Origin: Protula sp. h YS-2021
Lineage: Eukaryota > Annelida > Polychaeta > Sabellida > Serpulidae
Length of the DNA: 64,000 nt
Reading direction: 5' to 3'
Assembly (NCBI GenBank): GCA_949752745.1
Contig: OX457026.1
Span: 45,415,239-45,479,238 of the forward strand
Part shown: one piece after another, positions 23,811-36,746 of the stretch
Numbering within the stretch: position 1 is the stretch's first letter
Layout: each line of letters starts with the position of its first letter
Translations under genes and position numbers: made by a program
Notes under the pieces: model-generated
What the model was told of the DNA's origin: nothing
Databases searched by the model: none
The model's input: only the letters and a program-made list of their open reading frames with translations

Positions 23811-25425
23811 TAAACGCAAGTTAAATGAACTTGCGCAGTAGTCAGATTTAACAACCACGCATCGAGGCCAGTTAAATAAACATGCGCAATGGTCCAAAAT
23901 TAGAACCGCGCATCGATGCAAGTTAAATAAACATGCGCATTGGTTCGAATTTGTGAACCGCGCATCGAAGGAAGATAATTAAACATGCAAACTGGTCCAA
24001 AATAAGCACCGCGCATCAACGCAAGTTAAATAAACATGCCCACTGGTTTGGAAAAAGAACCACGCATCGACGTAAGTTGAATAGACATGCGCAGTGGTCT
24101 GAAATGCGAACTGCGCATCAATGCAACCTAAAGAAACATGCGCACTGGTCCGAAATGCGAATCGCACATCGAGGCAAGTTAAATAAACATGCGCAGTGGT
24201 CCGAGATGCGAACCGCGCATCAACGCAAGTTAAATAAATGTGCACTGGTCCAAAATGGGGACCACGCATCAGCACAAGTTAAATAATCATGCGCACTGGT
24301 GGACAATGCGAACCGCTCATCGACGCAAGCTAAATAAACAAACAAACTGGTCAGAAATGGGAACCGAGCATTAACGCAAGTTAAAAAAAAAACATGCGCA
24401 CTGGTCCTAAATGCGAACGGCACAAGCTAAATAAGCAAGCACACTGGACCAAAATTAGCACCGTACATTAATGAGTTAAATAAACATGCGCACCGATTCA
24501 AAATGCGAACTGCGCATCAGCACAACTTAAATAAACATGCGCACTGGTCCAGAATAAGATCCGCGCAACTCAAGTTAAAGAAATATGCGCATTAGCTTGA
24601 AATAAAAACCGCACATCGACGCACGTTAAATAAACATGCGCAGTGGTTGGAAATGCGAATCACGCGCCAACACAAGTTAAATAAACATTTGCACTGGTCC
24701 AAAATAAGCACTGCGCATGAACGCAAGTCAATTATGCGCACTGATCCGAAAAAAGAATCGCGCATCCACTTAACCCAAAGAAACATGCGCACTGGTCCGA
24801 AATGAGAACCACGCATCAACCCAAGTTGAATAAACATGCGCACTGGTCAGAAATGGGAACCCAGCATTAACGAGCATTAATACAAGTTAAAAAAAAACAT
24901 GCGCACTGGTCCTTAATGCAAACCGCACATCGACACAAGCTAAATAAGCAAGCACACTGGACCAAAATTAGCACCGCCCATCAACGCAAGTTTAATACAC
25001 ATGACTATTCAAAATAAGAACTACGCATCACCACAACTTAAATCAACATGCGCACTGGTCCAGAATAAGAACCGCGCATCAACTCAAGTTAAAGAAATAT
25101 GCGCATAAGCCTGAAATAAGAACCGCGCATCGACGCACGTTAAATAAACATGCGCAGTGGTTGGAAATGCTAACCACGCGCCAACGCAAGTTAAATAAAC
25201 ATTTGCACTGGTCCAAAAGAAGCATCGCGCATCAACGCAAGTTGAATAAACATGCGCACTGTTGTCCGAAATGCGAACCGCGCATCAACGCAACCTCAGT
25301 AAACTTGTGCACTTGTCCAAAATAAGTCTCGCTATCAACGCAAGTTAAATAAGCATGCGGAATGGTCTGAAATAAGAACCGTGCATCGACGCAAGTTAAA
25401 TAAACATGCGCACTTTTCCGAAAAA
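23811..25425. repeat. 51-bp tandem array, forward arm
   Basis: About 30 diverged units of the form CATGCGCACTGGTCCGAAAT, GCGAACCGCGCATCAACG, CAAGTTAAATAAA. Units of 51 bp equal 17 codons, so several frames stay open on both strands; these are not genes. The reverse-oriented arm is at 25880-27790. Confidence 0.85.
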
Positions 25426-25880
25426 ATACACTCTTTTCACATGGCGTTTTAACAAAGAAAACGAAATCGAAGACGAAAATACAAAGTGACATGCACACGT
25501 TCAGATCAAGCTCTTCATAAGTCCCAAGTTTCATGGTCCTAGGGCCCATAGTGTCAGAGTAGAAGACACAAAAATCGGAAAACTGTCAAGATTGAAGAAG
25601 AAAACAAGTTTGTCCAAGGACAAAGTCCCAGCTTACGAAAAGCAATAAGACCCAATTCCAGCGTGCATGAGTAAGGGAATTTTCCTGAAAAATTGGGCTT
25701 CAAAAGATGAGACGGCAAAGAGCTAGCCCAATAATTAACTTAGCACCGGACCAGAACATAGACCGATAAATGCATACAAAGATTTCTTTCCCAGAAAAAT
25801 GGGAAACAGATTTTTTGTATCTCTGGTAGACTGGATAGTCTGCCATAGATACCTTCAAACAACACTCGCATTTCGGACCA
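25424..25880. repeat. Unique-looking spacer between the two 51-bp arms
   Basis: The first part matches 90-270. The second part (25600-25870) is the reverse complement of 28320-28565 (shared TTTGTCCAAGGACAAAGTCC, GACCAGAACATAGACCGATA, CAGACT..ATAGTCTGCCATAGAT). These are modules of the same repeat element, arranged head to head here. Confidence 0.65.
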
Positions 25881-27790
25881 GTGCGCATATTTATGTAACT
25901 TGCCTTGATGCGCGGTTCTTATTCAGACAAGTGCGCATGTTTATTTAATTTTGCGTAGATGCGCGGCTCCCATTTTGGAACAGTGCACATGTTTATTTAA
26001 CTTGCGTTGATGTGCGGTTCGCATTTCTGACGAGCGCCCATGTTTTTTTTTTTTACCTTTCGTGAATGTGCGGTTCTTATTTCGGATCAGTGCGCACGTT
26101 TATTTACCTTGTGTTGATGTGCGGTTCTTATTTCGGATCAATGCGCATGTTTATTTACCTTGTGTTGATGTGCGGTTCTTATTTCGGATCAGTGCGCATG
26201 TTTATTTACCTTGCGTCGATGCGCGATTCTTATTCCAGACCAATACGCATGTTTATTGTACTTGCGTTGATGAGCGGTACTTATTTTGGACAAGTGCACA
26301 AGTTTCCATAGGTTGCCTTGATGCGCGGTTCGCATTTCGGACCAGTTTGCATGTTTATTTAACTTGCGTTGATGCATGGTGCTTATTTTGGACGTGTGCC
26401 TATGTCTATTTAACTTGCGTTGGTGAGCAGTTCGAATTTCGGATCATTACGCATGTTTATTTCACTTGGTTAATGCGCGGTTCGAATTTCGGACCAGTGC
26501 GCATGTTTATTTAACTTGCGTTGATTCGCAGTGCTTATTTTGGACCACTGCAAATGTTTATTTAACTTGCGTTGGAGCGTAGATCGCATTTCGAACCACT
26601 GCGCATGTTTATTTAACTTGCGTTGATGCGCGGTTCGAATTTCAGAGAAGTGCGCATGTTTATTTAAATTGCGTTGATGCGCGGTGCTTATTTTAGGCCA
26701 GTGCAAATGTTTATTTAACTTACGTTGGCGCGTGGTTCGCATTTCGAACCACTGCGTATGTTTATTTAACGTGCGTCGATGCGCGGTTCTTATTTCAGGC
26801 CAATGCGCATATTTCTTTAACTTGAGTTGATGCGCGGTTCTTATTCTGGACCAGTGCGCATGTTTATTTAAGTTGCATTGATGCGCAGTTCTTATTTTGA
26901 ATAGTGCGCATGTTATTTAAGTTGCATTAATGGGCAGTTCGCATTTCGAAATAGTGCACATGTTTATTTAACTTGCGTTGATGCAAGGTGCTTATTTTGG
27001 TCCAGTGTGCTTGCTTATTTAGCTTGTGTTGCTGTGCGGTTCGCATTTCGGACCAGCGCACATGTTTTTTTAACTTGTGTTGATGCGTGGTTCGCATTTT
27101 GGACCATTGCACATATTTATTTAACTTGTGTTGATGATTCGTACTTATTTTGGACCGGTGCAAATGTTTATTTAACTTACGCTTATGTGCGGTTCGCAAT
27201 TCGGACCAGTGTGCATGTTTATTTAATTTGCGTTGATATCCGGTTCGCATTTCGGACCAGTATACCTGTTTCTTTAGGTTGCGTTGATGCGTAGTTCGCA
27301 TTTTTGGACAAGTGAGCAGGTTCATTTAACTTGCGTTGACGCGCGATTTGCGTTTCGGACCAGAACGCATGTTTATTTAAGTCCCGTCGATGCCCGACTC
27401 TTATGTCTATTCAACTTGCGTCGATTCATTGTTCTTTCTTCGGACCACTGCGCATGTTTATTTAACTTGCGTTGATGCGCGGTTCTCATTTCAGACCACT
27501 GCGCATGTCTATTCAACTTGCGTCGATGCGTGGTTCTTTTTTCGGACAAGTGCGCATGTTTGTTTAACTTGCGTTGATGTGAGGTGCTTATTTTGGACCG
27601 GATCGCATGTTTATTTAACTTCCGTCGATGCGCGGTTCGCATTTCAGGCCATTGCCTATGTTTATTTAACTTGTGTTGATGCGTGGTTCTCATTTCAGAC
27701 CAGTGCGCATATTTATTTAACTTGCGTTGATGCGCGGTTCGCATTTCAGACCACTGCGCATGTTTATTTAATTTTCCTCGATGTGCGGTT
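25880..27790. repeat. 51-bp tandem array, inverted arm
   Basis: About 37 units of the reverse complement of the 23811-25425 unit (GTTGATGCGCGGTTCGCATT, TCGGACCAGTGCGCATG, TTTATTTAACTTGC). Together the arms form an inverted repeat of nearly 4 kb around a ~450-bp centre. The open frames of 90-150 aa arise from the 17-codon period. Confidence 0.85.
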
Positions 27791-28135
27791 CGAGCACAAG
27801 CCGTATGCACGACCCTTTAGGGGTGCCTCATACCAAAAATAAATGACATCGGGTCAAAAATGTAGGAAGAGATACATTTTTCATTTTTTTCTTTAAAAAT
27901 TCGCCAAAAATTAAAAAATCACCCGATCAACTAGAAAAGCACAAGCCGTATGCACGACCCCTTAGGGATGCCTCACACCAAAAATAAATGACATCGGGAT
28001 TAAAATTGTAGGAGGAGATGCATTTTGAAACAAAGTTTACAGCGAACTAACTAACTAACTAACTAACGGACGCCACCCGCAAACCGACAGGAATACCCCA
28101 GCTTACGTGTAACGTAAGCTGGGCTAAAAAAGGGA
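27791..28135. repeat. Inverse units of the 150-bp array and Helitron-like 3' hairpin
   Basis: Two units of the 21977-23810 family in reverse orientation lead into (CTAA)nCGGACGCCACC, then the hairpin CCCAGCTTACGT-GTA-ACGTAAGCTGGG followed by CTAAAAA. Hairpin plus CTAA is the signature of a Helitron-type 3' end. Confidence 0.6.
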
Positions 28136-28570
28136 CGAACGACTGCTCGCACAAATTCATATAACCCTTGCAAGCCAAAGGCTTGTCAAGTGTTAATAAA
28201 CATGTGCACTGTTCCAAAATGAGAGCCGCGCATCAACGCAAATTAAATAAACATGCGCACTTGTCTGAATAAGAACCGCACATCGAGGCAAGTTACATCA
28301 ATATGCGCACTGGTCCGAAATGCGAGCGTTGTTCGAAGATATCTATGGCAGACTATGCAGTCTATCAGACCATTTTTCTGGGAAACAAATCTTCGTATGC
28401 ATTTATCGGTCTATGTTCTGGTCCGGTGCTAAATTAATTATTGAGCTAGCTCTTCGCCATCTCATCTTTTGAAGCCCAATTTCCCTTGCTCATGCACGCT
28501 CGAAGTGGCCTTATTGCTTTTCGTAAGCTGGGACTTTGTCCTTGGACAAACTTGTTCATACTATTTGCTC
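28135..28570. repeat. Copies of the repeat-element end modules
   Basis: 28135-28190 matches 285-345. A few 51-bp units follow, and 28320-28565 is the inverse of 25600-25870. No gene. Confidence 0.6.
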
Positions 28571-28719
28571 AAGCCGATTTACAATGTGCCCATTTATAAA
28601 TCTTAATATTTAAAACCCGGGACAATTATATTTTTGCATATAAAATACTTTACAATTCTGAACCAATAACATACCTATCCTTATATTGTATCTATTCTTA
28701 TATTATAAGAATTTCAAGA

Positions 28720-29705
28720 GCGCCCTACCCAGTAAAAGTTCGTACAAAATTTAAAGGTAATCCGATCCAAATTGTGGGAGAAAAAGCATTTTGAAAATTG
28801 GCTACTAAAAGTTTATAAATACCCCCATTTGGCCAATTTTTGGGGGTCAAGAGAAAAATGACGTAAGTTTTCAAGATAGAACCATCTAGCTGACAATAGT
28901 TCAAAATTGGATGGAAAATCGATCAATATGTGAGGAAAGCATTTGAAAGATCAGCTACCGAAAAATGCCTCCCCATTAACCAGTTTTTTGTGAACTTTCA
29001 AGACAGAACAGGATAGAGAACAATAATTTGACGACAATGCGACCAAAATGGTCGAAGAAGAAACCTTAGGAAAGTTGGCTAACAAAAAATGTAAAAAAAA
29101 AAAGTTCCACATTTAGCCAGTTTTTAGCGGATCGCGAGAAATATGAAGAGAGGCCTACCTAGTAAACATTCGTACAAAATTAGAAAGTAATCCGATCGAA
29201 ATCGTGGAAGTAGAACTATTTTGAAAATTGGCCACTAAAATTTTAAAACATCCTTCCCCCCGCCCCCCCCCCCCATTTATCCAATTTTTAGCGAATCGTT
29301 TAAAAGAAGGATATTTTACAAAAGAGAAGCGCATAAGGAGCAATCTCACAAAATTAGAAAGGAAGGCGATCCAAATTGTGGGAGTAAAAACCGTTTTAAA
29401 AATTGGCTACCGAAAAATTAAAACTGCCTACCACCCCCCCCCCCCCCCTTATTTAATCAAGTTTTGGCAGCTCGCCAAAAAAGTAACTTTTCAAAAGAGG
29501 AAGGCAAAATTTGAAGGCAATCCGATCGAAATTGCGGAAGAAAAAAAAGTATGGAAAATTGGCTAAAAAAATGAAAATGATCCCTATTTTGCCAATTTTT
29601 GGTAGATCGACAAAAAATTTCAAAATTTCAAGATGTCTAAGCAGTAAATGTAAAGGTAATCTGATGCAAAATTATGGGGTAGAAGCACTTTGACCGGTCG
29701 GGCAA
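28720..29705. repeat. Degenerate ~165-bp tandem array
   Basis: Diverged units related to 16380-18075 ('gcattttgaaaattggc', 'cccccatttggccaatttttgg'), with poly-C runs near 29262 and 29434. Confidence 0.65.
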
Positions 29706-30230
29706 GTATAGCCCGCCTGTTCCCATTTGTCACAGCCTTGAGAAAAGTTTTTTTTTTAGGTATATTTGTGAAACACGAGCAGGCCCCAACCGCCCCCAAA
29801 TGCAAAGGGGTATAAAGTCAATTTTTAAAACTGACCTTCAGGTTAAGCATTATAGACTGAAGCAATAGGATATTCTAAATAAAAGAGAAAAGCAACAAGA
29901 GGGGGGGGGGGGGGAATGGATAATATAACAGACATCTAAAATATTCGGTTACAGATTATGAATAGTACATTTAACCTTAATATGTTGTAAAATATAAAAT
30001 GTAAACTTACGGTCGTGGACGATTTTGCTAGTAATATGACACTTTTGGCAATGACTTGGGCATTTCAATATCATTCTTCGCTGCTCCTGGGATAGAGTTC
30101 TCATAACTTGAGCAAGTACCGGCCAGTGAATTAGCATGGATACATATTTCACTTCGTTAGCCCCATATGAGGATTGAACTTGGACTTTCAAAAACTTGAC
30201 AAAGACATGAATTATTTCCGTGTCACCTTT
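29706..30230. other. No recognisable gene
   Basis: Contains a poly-G run at about 29901-29913. The 80-aa minus frame at 29949-30191 resembles nothing I know. Confidence 0.3.
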
Positions 30231-31080
30231 CTGTACAGGTCGAGACCTTTCATCTGAGCCTTACATCAATGCTCTACGTCAAATGGAACTGGAGATATAG
30301 CGTGTACAAACACACTTCTCTAAAACCCCAATTATCGCCCATTTTTGTAAATCTGACCGCTTCTTGATGACCAAATCTGATCAAAGGTACCAAAAGGCAC
30401 ACGTACAGGTCGAGACCTTTCATTCGAGCCTAACATCAATTCTCTACGTCTAATGGAACCCAAGATCTAGCATGTACAAGCTTATTTCCTTAAAACCCAA
30501 ATTATCGCTCATTTGCTCAATTTTTCTACTTCCGGATAACCATTTGAACCTAACATCAATGCTTTACGTTCAATAGAACCGTTGATATACCGTTGTATAA
30601 GCCTAATTTTCCCAAAAAATCCAAATATCGCCTATTTTGGTCATTTTGACCAGTTTCGGGTGACCGAATCTGACCAAATGTGCCAAAAGGCAAATCTAAA
30701 GGTCGAGACCTTTCAGATGAGCCTATTCTCAATGTTCTACGACTAATAGAACCGAAGATTAAGCGTGTACAAGCTTATTTCCCTAAAACCTCAATTATCG
30801 CCCATTTTGGTTAATTTGACCACTTCCGGATGACCGAATCCGACCAAAAGTACCACAAGGCACATCTACAGGCAGAGACCTTTCATTTAAGCTAACTATC
30901 AATGCTCTACGACCAATAGAACCGGAGATATGGCGTGTACAAAAAAGCGACGGCGGACAGACGGACGGACACCCCAAACCGATAGGCCCCAATCCGAAGG
31001 GTTGGGCCTAAAAGAGCGATGACGGACAGACGGACGGACACCCCAAACCTGTAGGCCCCAATCCGAAGGCCTACAAAGTT
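30230..31080. repeat. ~174-bp tandem array ending in two Helitron-like termini
   Basis: Four to five units begin GGTCGAGACCTTTCAT and include 'atcgcccattttggt' and 'ccgaatctgaccaaa'. The array ends twice in succession with GACGGACAGACGGACGGACA, each followed by a hairpin around TAGGCCC...GGGCCTA (30975-31015) or TAGGCCCC..GGCCTA (31055-31076). Confidence 0.65.
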
Positions 31081-31860
31081 CGGAAGGAAATTGTCAGAGG
31101 TCAGCTGTTTTATAACAACGGCTGAATTGCATGTTGGGTAGAACAAAACCCGGAACATAAACAAAATATTTGTCCTGGCCGATGCGTTTTTCCCCACTTG
31201 TTATTCATAATTTAAAGAAGCACCAGGCATGAAAAATGTGGCTTATATGCACAAAGGGTACACATAAGCCAATTCGTACAAAAGAATCTTTCCGATGGAG
31301 GGGTCGTTTCGACTGTAAATCTTTTGTGATAAATTATAAAGAAATGATAAGGAGAAAACATCAAAATCCTACTAAAATTCTTCTAAAAAGCCATATAATC
31401 TGATCTTTTAACAAGAATGTCCAATGACATTGCGCCCAGCCTGGGCAATTTTCAATGTACCTCACATTAATTTTGTCATAATTCATCATGTGAATTGTTA
31501 TAAAACATAATATTTTTATATGTTTTGTAAATAAACTTGCCAACTCCCCCATTGCTTGTTTTTTTTTCTTTAGTTAGTTTTTTTTTCATGTCAAGCTTGG
31601 TTCCATTTATCTACAAAGATGGGTTCACACGCTCGCTTAGGCCACGCAGTGTTCAGGATTGGGGTGGTGGTGGGGGAGGGGGGGGGGGGAGAGCAGGAGA
31701 GGGGAAAAAGGGAGGGGAAAGGACGGGCAAGAAAGAGATGTTAGATTCAACTACTTTCCTACAGATATTATAGATATATATAAAACATATATACCAAAAT
31801 ATACAAATTTCTGACTATTTTTAATGTCCCGTCATTATGGCTCTTTTCGGCCCTCGCGAA
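31081..31860. other. No recognisable gene
   Basis: Mixed intergenic sequence with a T-run at 31558 and a G-rich tract at 31664-31720. The 96-aa minus frame at 30907-31197 is mainly repeat terminus. Confidence 0.3.
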
Positions 31861-32530
31861 AAAATTAATTTTCCGGGAGAGGACCGTTTACAGATTCTGC
31901 AAGCGTCATATAAAGACGATCCAACCAAAACTGTAGGAGGAGATGCATTTTGAAAAACAGTTTCCAAAAATTTTCAAAGTGCCGTCATTTCGGCCCTTTT
32001 TTGGCCGATGCAAAATGAAGAATGTTCCGATAAAGGATCAACTAGGGATTGCACGCGTGTAATATCAAGATGATGCAACCAAAACTTTGGGTGATGCATT
32101 TTAAATTCCGAGTTTTTACTATCATTTATACCAATTTCTGACAATTTTCAAAGTCCGCTCATTTCGGTTTTTTTTCGACGGATCGCTAAAAAAAAAATAG
32201 TAATAATAATAATTTTCCACCTAGAGATTGTACATGTGTAATACAGTACCAAGAAGATCTAACCAAAACTGTGGGAGGAGATGCATTTTGAAAAAAAAGT
32301 TGACCAAAATTTTCAGTCTCGTCATTTCCACTTTTTTCGGCCGATCGCGAAAAAAAAGGAAATTTTCCGGTAGAGGACCACCAAGAGATTGCACATGTGT
32401 AATACCAAGAGGATCCAACCAAAACTGTAGGAGGAGATGCATTTTGAAAAGAAGTTTAACAAAATTTTTAAATTCCAGTCATTTCGGCTTTTATCAGCCG
32501 ATCGCGAAAAAAAGTAATTTTCTGGTGGAG
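31860..32530. repeat. ~165-bp tandem array
   Basis: Four units share AACCAAAACTGTAGGAGGAG, 'atgcattttgaaaa' and 'cggccgatcgcgaaaaaaa'. Frames here are artefacts of the period. Confidence 0.65.
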
Positions 32531-32559
32531 GCGAAAAGTAATGCGTAAAGCCCTTCTTC

Positions 32560-33372
32560 GACAAAGTCAATCAGTTGATTTAAATCATGATTTAAATCGT
32601 GATTTAAATCATCGTAAAACAATCACGATTTTTAATTTTTTTTTTTTTTGTCTATTTAAAATGTGTGTCATTCAGACTGTGTTCACTGAAGGCACCTCGA
32701 GACGGCTTTGTTTAAACAAGGCATTTCATAGGGTACTCTTATTAGTGCACATGAGCCTCAGAGGTGGGCAGAAGGGGTTTAGTTAGGGCAGCACGCTTTA
32801 AGCAGGTAACTGCCTGTGGTGTTGGAAAAGAAACCCTTGAGTCTCATAGTATTTTTTATGACTGTTTGAGCAAGTACTCTGTAGTGGATATGTAATCGCA
32901 CAACTAATCTTCATAAACTACCGGTAGCATCGATATCTCCAACGTACTCCGGCCTTTTTCGTGTGCGCTTGTTAACAAAGTATTAGTGTTACGCGTCGAG
33001 CGAGGTTATTTAAATCACCCCCCCCCCCATATCACTGCTTTTCCGATTGTTAATTGAACAAACATCGGAGTGGAAAAGGCTGGAAACTGGCGTTTTGCTG
33101 CCGATCGCTCAATAAATGAAGATTTGAACTTGAAGACAGTTATCTTAACATTTGAAAATTGAGAACAGTTGTCACAGATTTTGTGAAATGTAAATGTTTT
33201 TGTAGTACAAGAGAGTGTTACGAGTCTTCACTTAACTGTTAAAAGGTGGTGCTTTTGGATATTTTGTCGGGTTTTTTTTCAGCTTGATTTCAATCATAAA
33301 CATCAAAAAATCAGATTTAAATAAAAAAAAAAAATCATGATTTTTTTTAAATCGGATTTTTTTTCAGTTCTG
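32560..33372. repeat. ATTTAAATCA-rich inverted-repeat element
   Basis: GATTTAAATCATGATTTAAA-type palindromes at 32577-32640 are mirrored by 'cagatttaaat...aaatcatgattt' at 33310-33365. The intervening ~680 bp has no gene. A non-autonomous transposon is likely, but no target duplication can be fixed. Confidence 0.45.
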
Positions 33373-33698
33373 TTATTTAGTCTTAGATGGCCCTTGCTTC
33401 CTTCAAAGAAACAGTCACAGTTCCTATAATAGAACATGTCATTGATCTCAATTTTGCCAATGTCGGCACGCAACTGGGGCCAAGGGCGTTATTTTAAAAG
33501 GTGCGTATTATATTAAAGGTCCAGTGCTAAATTATGGTGCATAATTGTTAGCGTCAAATAACAATTTTGTACTGAGATAAACAGATTAGGGTATAGAATC
33601 CTCCATTACCGCCAGTGAACCAACATTTGCAAAACCAGTTTTGATGATTTTTGCCAGTTTTTTTTTTCTATCATTCTTTTATATCCTTGTCCCTACTG

Positions 33699-35784
33699 CA
33701 GTGTTGCCACGCCCTTTTAAGCTAAAAGCAGGACGCTGTCCTGCCAAAAGCAGGACGGTTTTTTCAAAAAAGCAGGACAAATGCAGGACGCAATATTTTA
33801 GTTTAAAAGGTGACTTAACTCGATATAACCACGTATGGGCAGCGCCATAACATGAACGAAAACTGCATTTAATTCTGGAGTTCAAAAATTAAAACTATGC
33901 TTACAATTTTCATGACGACGGGAAAGCAAAGGTCAAAAATAGTAAAAATCGCTAACCATAAAAATTTCTTTGGTTTTTCGTAAAACAATTCGCCGATTTT
34001 TTTTTGCCAATCACTAAACATTCATAGCCAGTTAGGTAGTTTTGATTACTTCCGTTACTTTAAATATCAAGACAGTAATACTATTTTACTGGGATTAGTT
34101 CAGAATTTATGGAATTTCGTTTTTTAGATTTTACCAAAATTTTCGCCAATTTTTGGCCAATCACTAAAAATTGTACCAACACAGGTAGGTAGGAAGGTCT
34201 GCAAATTTTACGTAAAATTTCAAGACTTGGACTATTTTCTTAGAGACCGTCAAGATTTTACAGAAAATTTGTTGGGTTTTCGCCAATTTTTTGGCGAATC
34301 GCCAAAATAAGTAATAGCCAGATAGGTAGTAACGCCTCCTACCTTCATGCAAAATTTCAAGACAGTATGATTACTTTCCAGCAGTTAGTTAAGAGTTTAC
34401 TGAAAAATTTTGGTTTTTTGCCAGAACTTTCGCCAATTTTTGACCAGTCACAAAAAAAAGTAACAGCCAGATAGGTAGAAACGCTTGCTATTCTCACTTA
34501 AAATTTCAAGGCAGTAAGATTACTTTCCTAGAAGTAGTTAAGATTTTAAGACAAAATTTCGTTTTTCGCCAATATTTTTACCAATTTTTGACAAATCGCC
34601 AAAAAACGTACAGCCAGGTAGATGGTAACTCCCGTGACCTTACTTAAAATCTGAAGACAGCAAGATTGTTTTCTAGCCGTTAGTTAGATTTTAGGTTTTT
34701 GGTGTTTCGCCAAAATTTTCGCCAATGTTTTGTGAATCACCAACAAAAGCAACACCTGGCTCGGTAGTATCTCCTGCTACCTTTACTTTAAATTTCAACA
34801 CAGTAACACCATGTCCCAGCAGTTAGTTAAGATTTTACTTAATTTTGTTTTCGACAAAATTTTTTGCCAATCACCAAAAGAAGTAATGCCCACGGAAGGA
34901 GTAACACCTTCACAGACAGTAACATTACTTTCGTTGAAATAGTCAGCATTTTTCGAAAAAAAAAAAGAAGTTTTTTACCAATATTTTCGCTAATATTTGG
35001 CGAATCGCCACAAAAGTTACAGCCATATAGGTGGTAAATCCTGCTACCCTCACTTTAAATTCCAACACGGCAAGACTATTTTTCAGCAGTTAGTAAAGAT
35101 TTTACAGAACATTTTCGCCAGTTATTGGCCAATCACCAAAAAAAAAAAGTGACAGCTAATCAGTAGTAAAGCCTGCTAACTTCACTAAACTTTCAAAACA
35201 GTAGATCAATTTCCAAAAAAGGAATAGCCAGGTGGACATTTATGTGCCCTACCATCCACAAAATTTAAAGACATTCAGGCTAGAATCCTGGGAGAATATA
35301 CGATTTTTCAACTTAAAAGCGTTCATTCGCACATACTTTCAACAACTGTTATAGCCCTTCTCAAAGAAGCTGGGACTAAAAAAAGAACAATAAAGAATGC
35401 TTTTAGAAAAAAAGTACGTTTTGAGGCAAAAAAAAAAAGAGAGAGAGAGAAAAGAACGATGCGAAAATAAAGACTAAATCTTTAAAAAAAAAAAAAAAAG
35501 AACGATCCGGCAACCCTGCTAATAGTCACGTTCTGTACGAACACCGAAAAATCTAGGTAGAGGCGCCGAAGGCGCCAAAAAAATCTGATCTTGAACTAAA
35601 TAATGAATTATTCGGTTATAAAACAGGACAAAAGTTGGACGAGATTTCACAATTTTGCTAAAAGCAGGACAAAAGCAGGACATTTGCCCTTTTTAGCTCA
35701 GAAGCAGGACAAAAGCAGGACGTTTTCCAAAAATGCGAAAAAAGCAGGACATCTGCAAAAAAGCAGGATGGTGTGGCAACACTG
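33699..35784. mobile_element. CAGTGTTGCCAC inverted-repeat element with CTACTG target duplication
   Basis: The ends CAGTGTTGCCAC and GTGGCAACACTG are directly flanked by CTACTG on both sides (33693-33698 and 35785-35790). Subterminal regions are dense in AAGCAGGAC modules on both sides in inverted placement. The interior is a ~165-bp tandem array (33900-35330; 'cgccaatttttggcgaatcgcc', 'agccagataggtagtaac') with a hairpin near 35360-35385. No transposase is present. The ends look hAT-like, but the visible duplication is 6 bp rather than the usual 8. Confidence 0.65.
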
Positions 35785-36740
35785 CTACTGAATTCAGTCG
35801 AAACGCAAAAACTTTCCGGCAAAAGTCTGAGGTAATAACACTTACCTATATGCCAACATAATATCGATTACTTCACCGACAAAGTGCCCCATAACAACTC
35901 AAGTTGACCCCTATGAGCAATACACTGTAATGCGTTGTAGCTCTGATAAAGAAATAACCAAGTAGAAATAATGAAGAGCTGACTTGGAGCTACCAGGTTT
36001 AGGGAATGCCAGAAAAAAAAACATTCGGCTTTTACGTTCGTACGAGATACTGAATTACACACAAACCTTTAATACTGCATATAGAATAGAACTGAACTCA
36101 TCGGAGATTGCTATCAGGAAATTTTACGTGACTTTACCCTTCCACCCGCCAGTTTTGGTGGCTATTCATTGAACAGTTCAAAAACTTGACATTGACTGCG
36201 TTTTATTGGGCAAGGATAATGTTTCGAAAATGTTTCGAGACATTATCGAAAATCCAAGAAACATTTTCTGATTTTCGAAACATTCTCAAGTGTATCGAGC
36301 TTTACATTCAGATAATTTTCCCATAATCCCCTTCTGCGCACCTGGTCATAATGTCTGCCAAGAAAGTGTGGGTATCTTTTAAAATAAACCACCGATTATT
36401 TTGATGTTGGCATAATACTTTTCATAAAAGTCTTTGCATGAATAGCAGTATCAAGTACAAAGTTAATAGCATAGTAAAACGTAATATAAACAAATATAGT
36501 TATACCGTGTTTTTGTGAATTAATTTTGAATTATCGCCTATCCAGTGTCCTGTCCATCTGTTATGATGTCAATACCCAAACATTGATTATTTGTGCCTAA
36601 AAAGAGGTTACTATATATTTACTTCGATGACCTCGTTCAAGATAGAAATCGGAAAGCTGATAATTATGTCGAACACTAAAAAATGTGTCTTTGACCAGAT
36701 ATGTAATGTGTCTCTGGCTTTCTACCATTGCAAGTGGGTG
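35785..36740. other. Intergenic left flank of the Polinton
   Basis: No confident gene. On the minus strand, 35845-35893 reads as ATG plus 15 codons (MGHFVGEVIDIMLAY) ending at a good donor, AG|GTAAGTG, and could be a short exon, but nothing downstream supports it. A cluster of GTTTCGAAAATG/CATTTTCGAAAC-like inverted motifs lies at 36220-36290. Confidence 0.3.
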
Positions 36741-36746
36741 CCTATT
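36741..36746. other. Polinton target-site duplication, left
   Basis: CCTATT directly precedes the AGTAGGG end of the element and is repeated exactly after the other end. Six bases is the standard Polinton/Maverick duplication. Confidence 0.95.

Noticed and set aside
23979..27842. Open frames of 90-150 aa with repeated HQRKLNKHAHWSE- or ARFAFRTSAHVYLTC-like units
   Set aside because: They are the 51-bp satellite read in register (17 codons per unit), open on both strands and in several frames; no start context and no conservation of one frame over the other.
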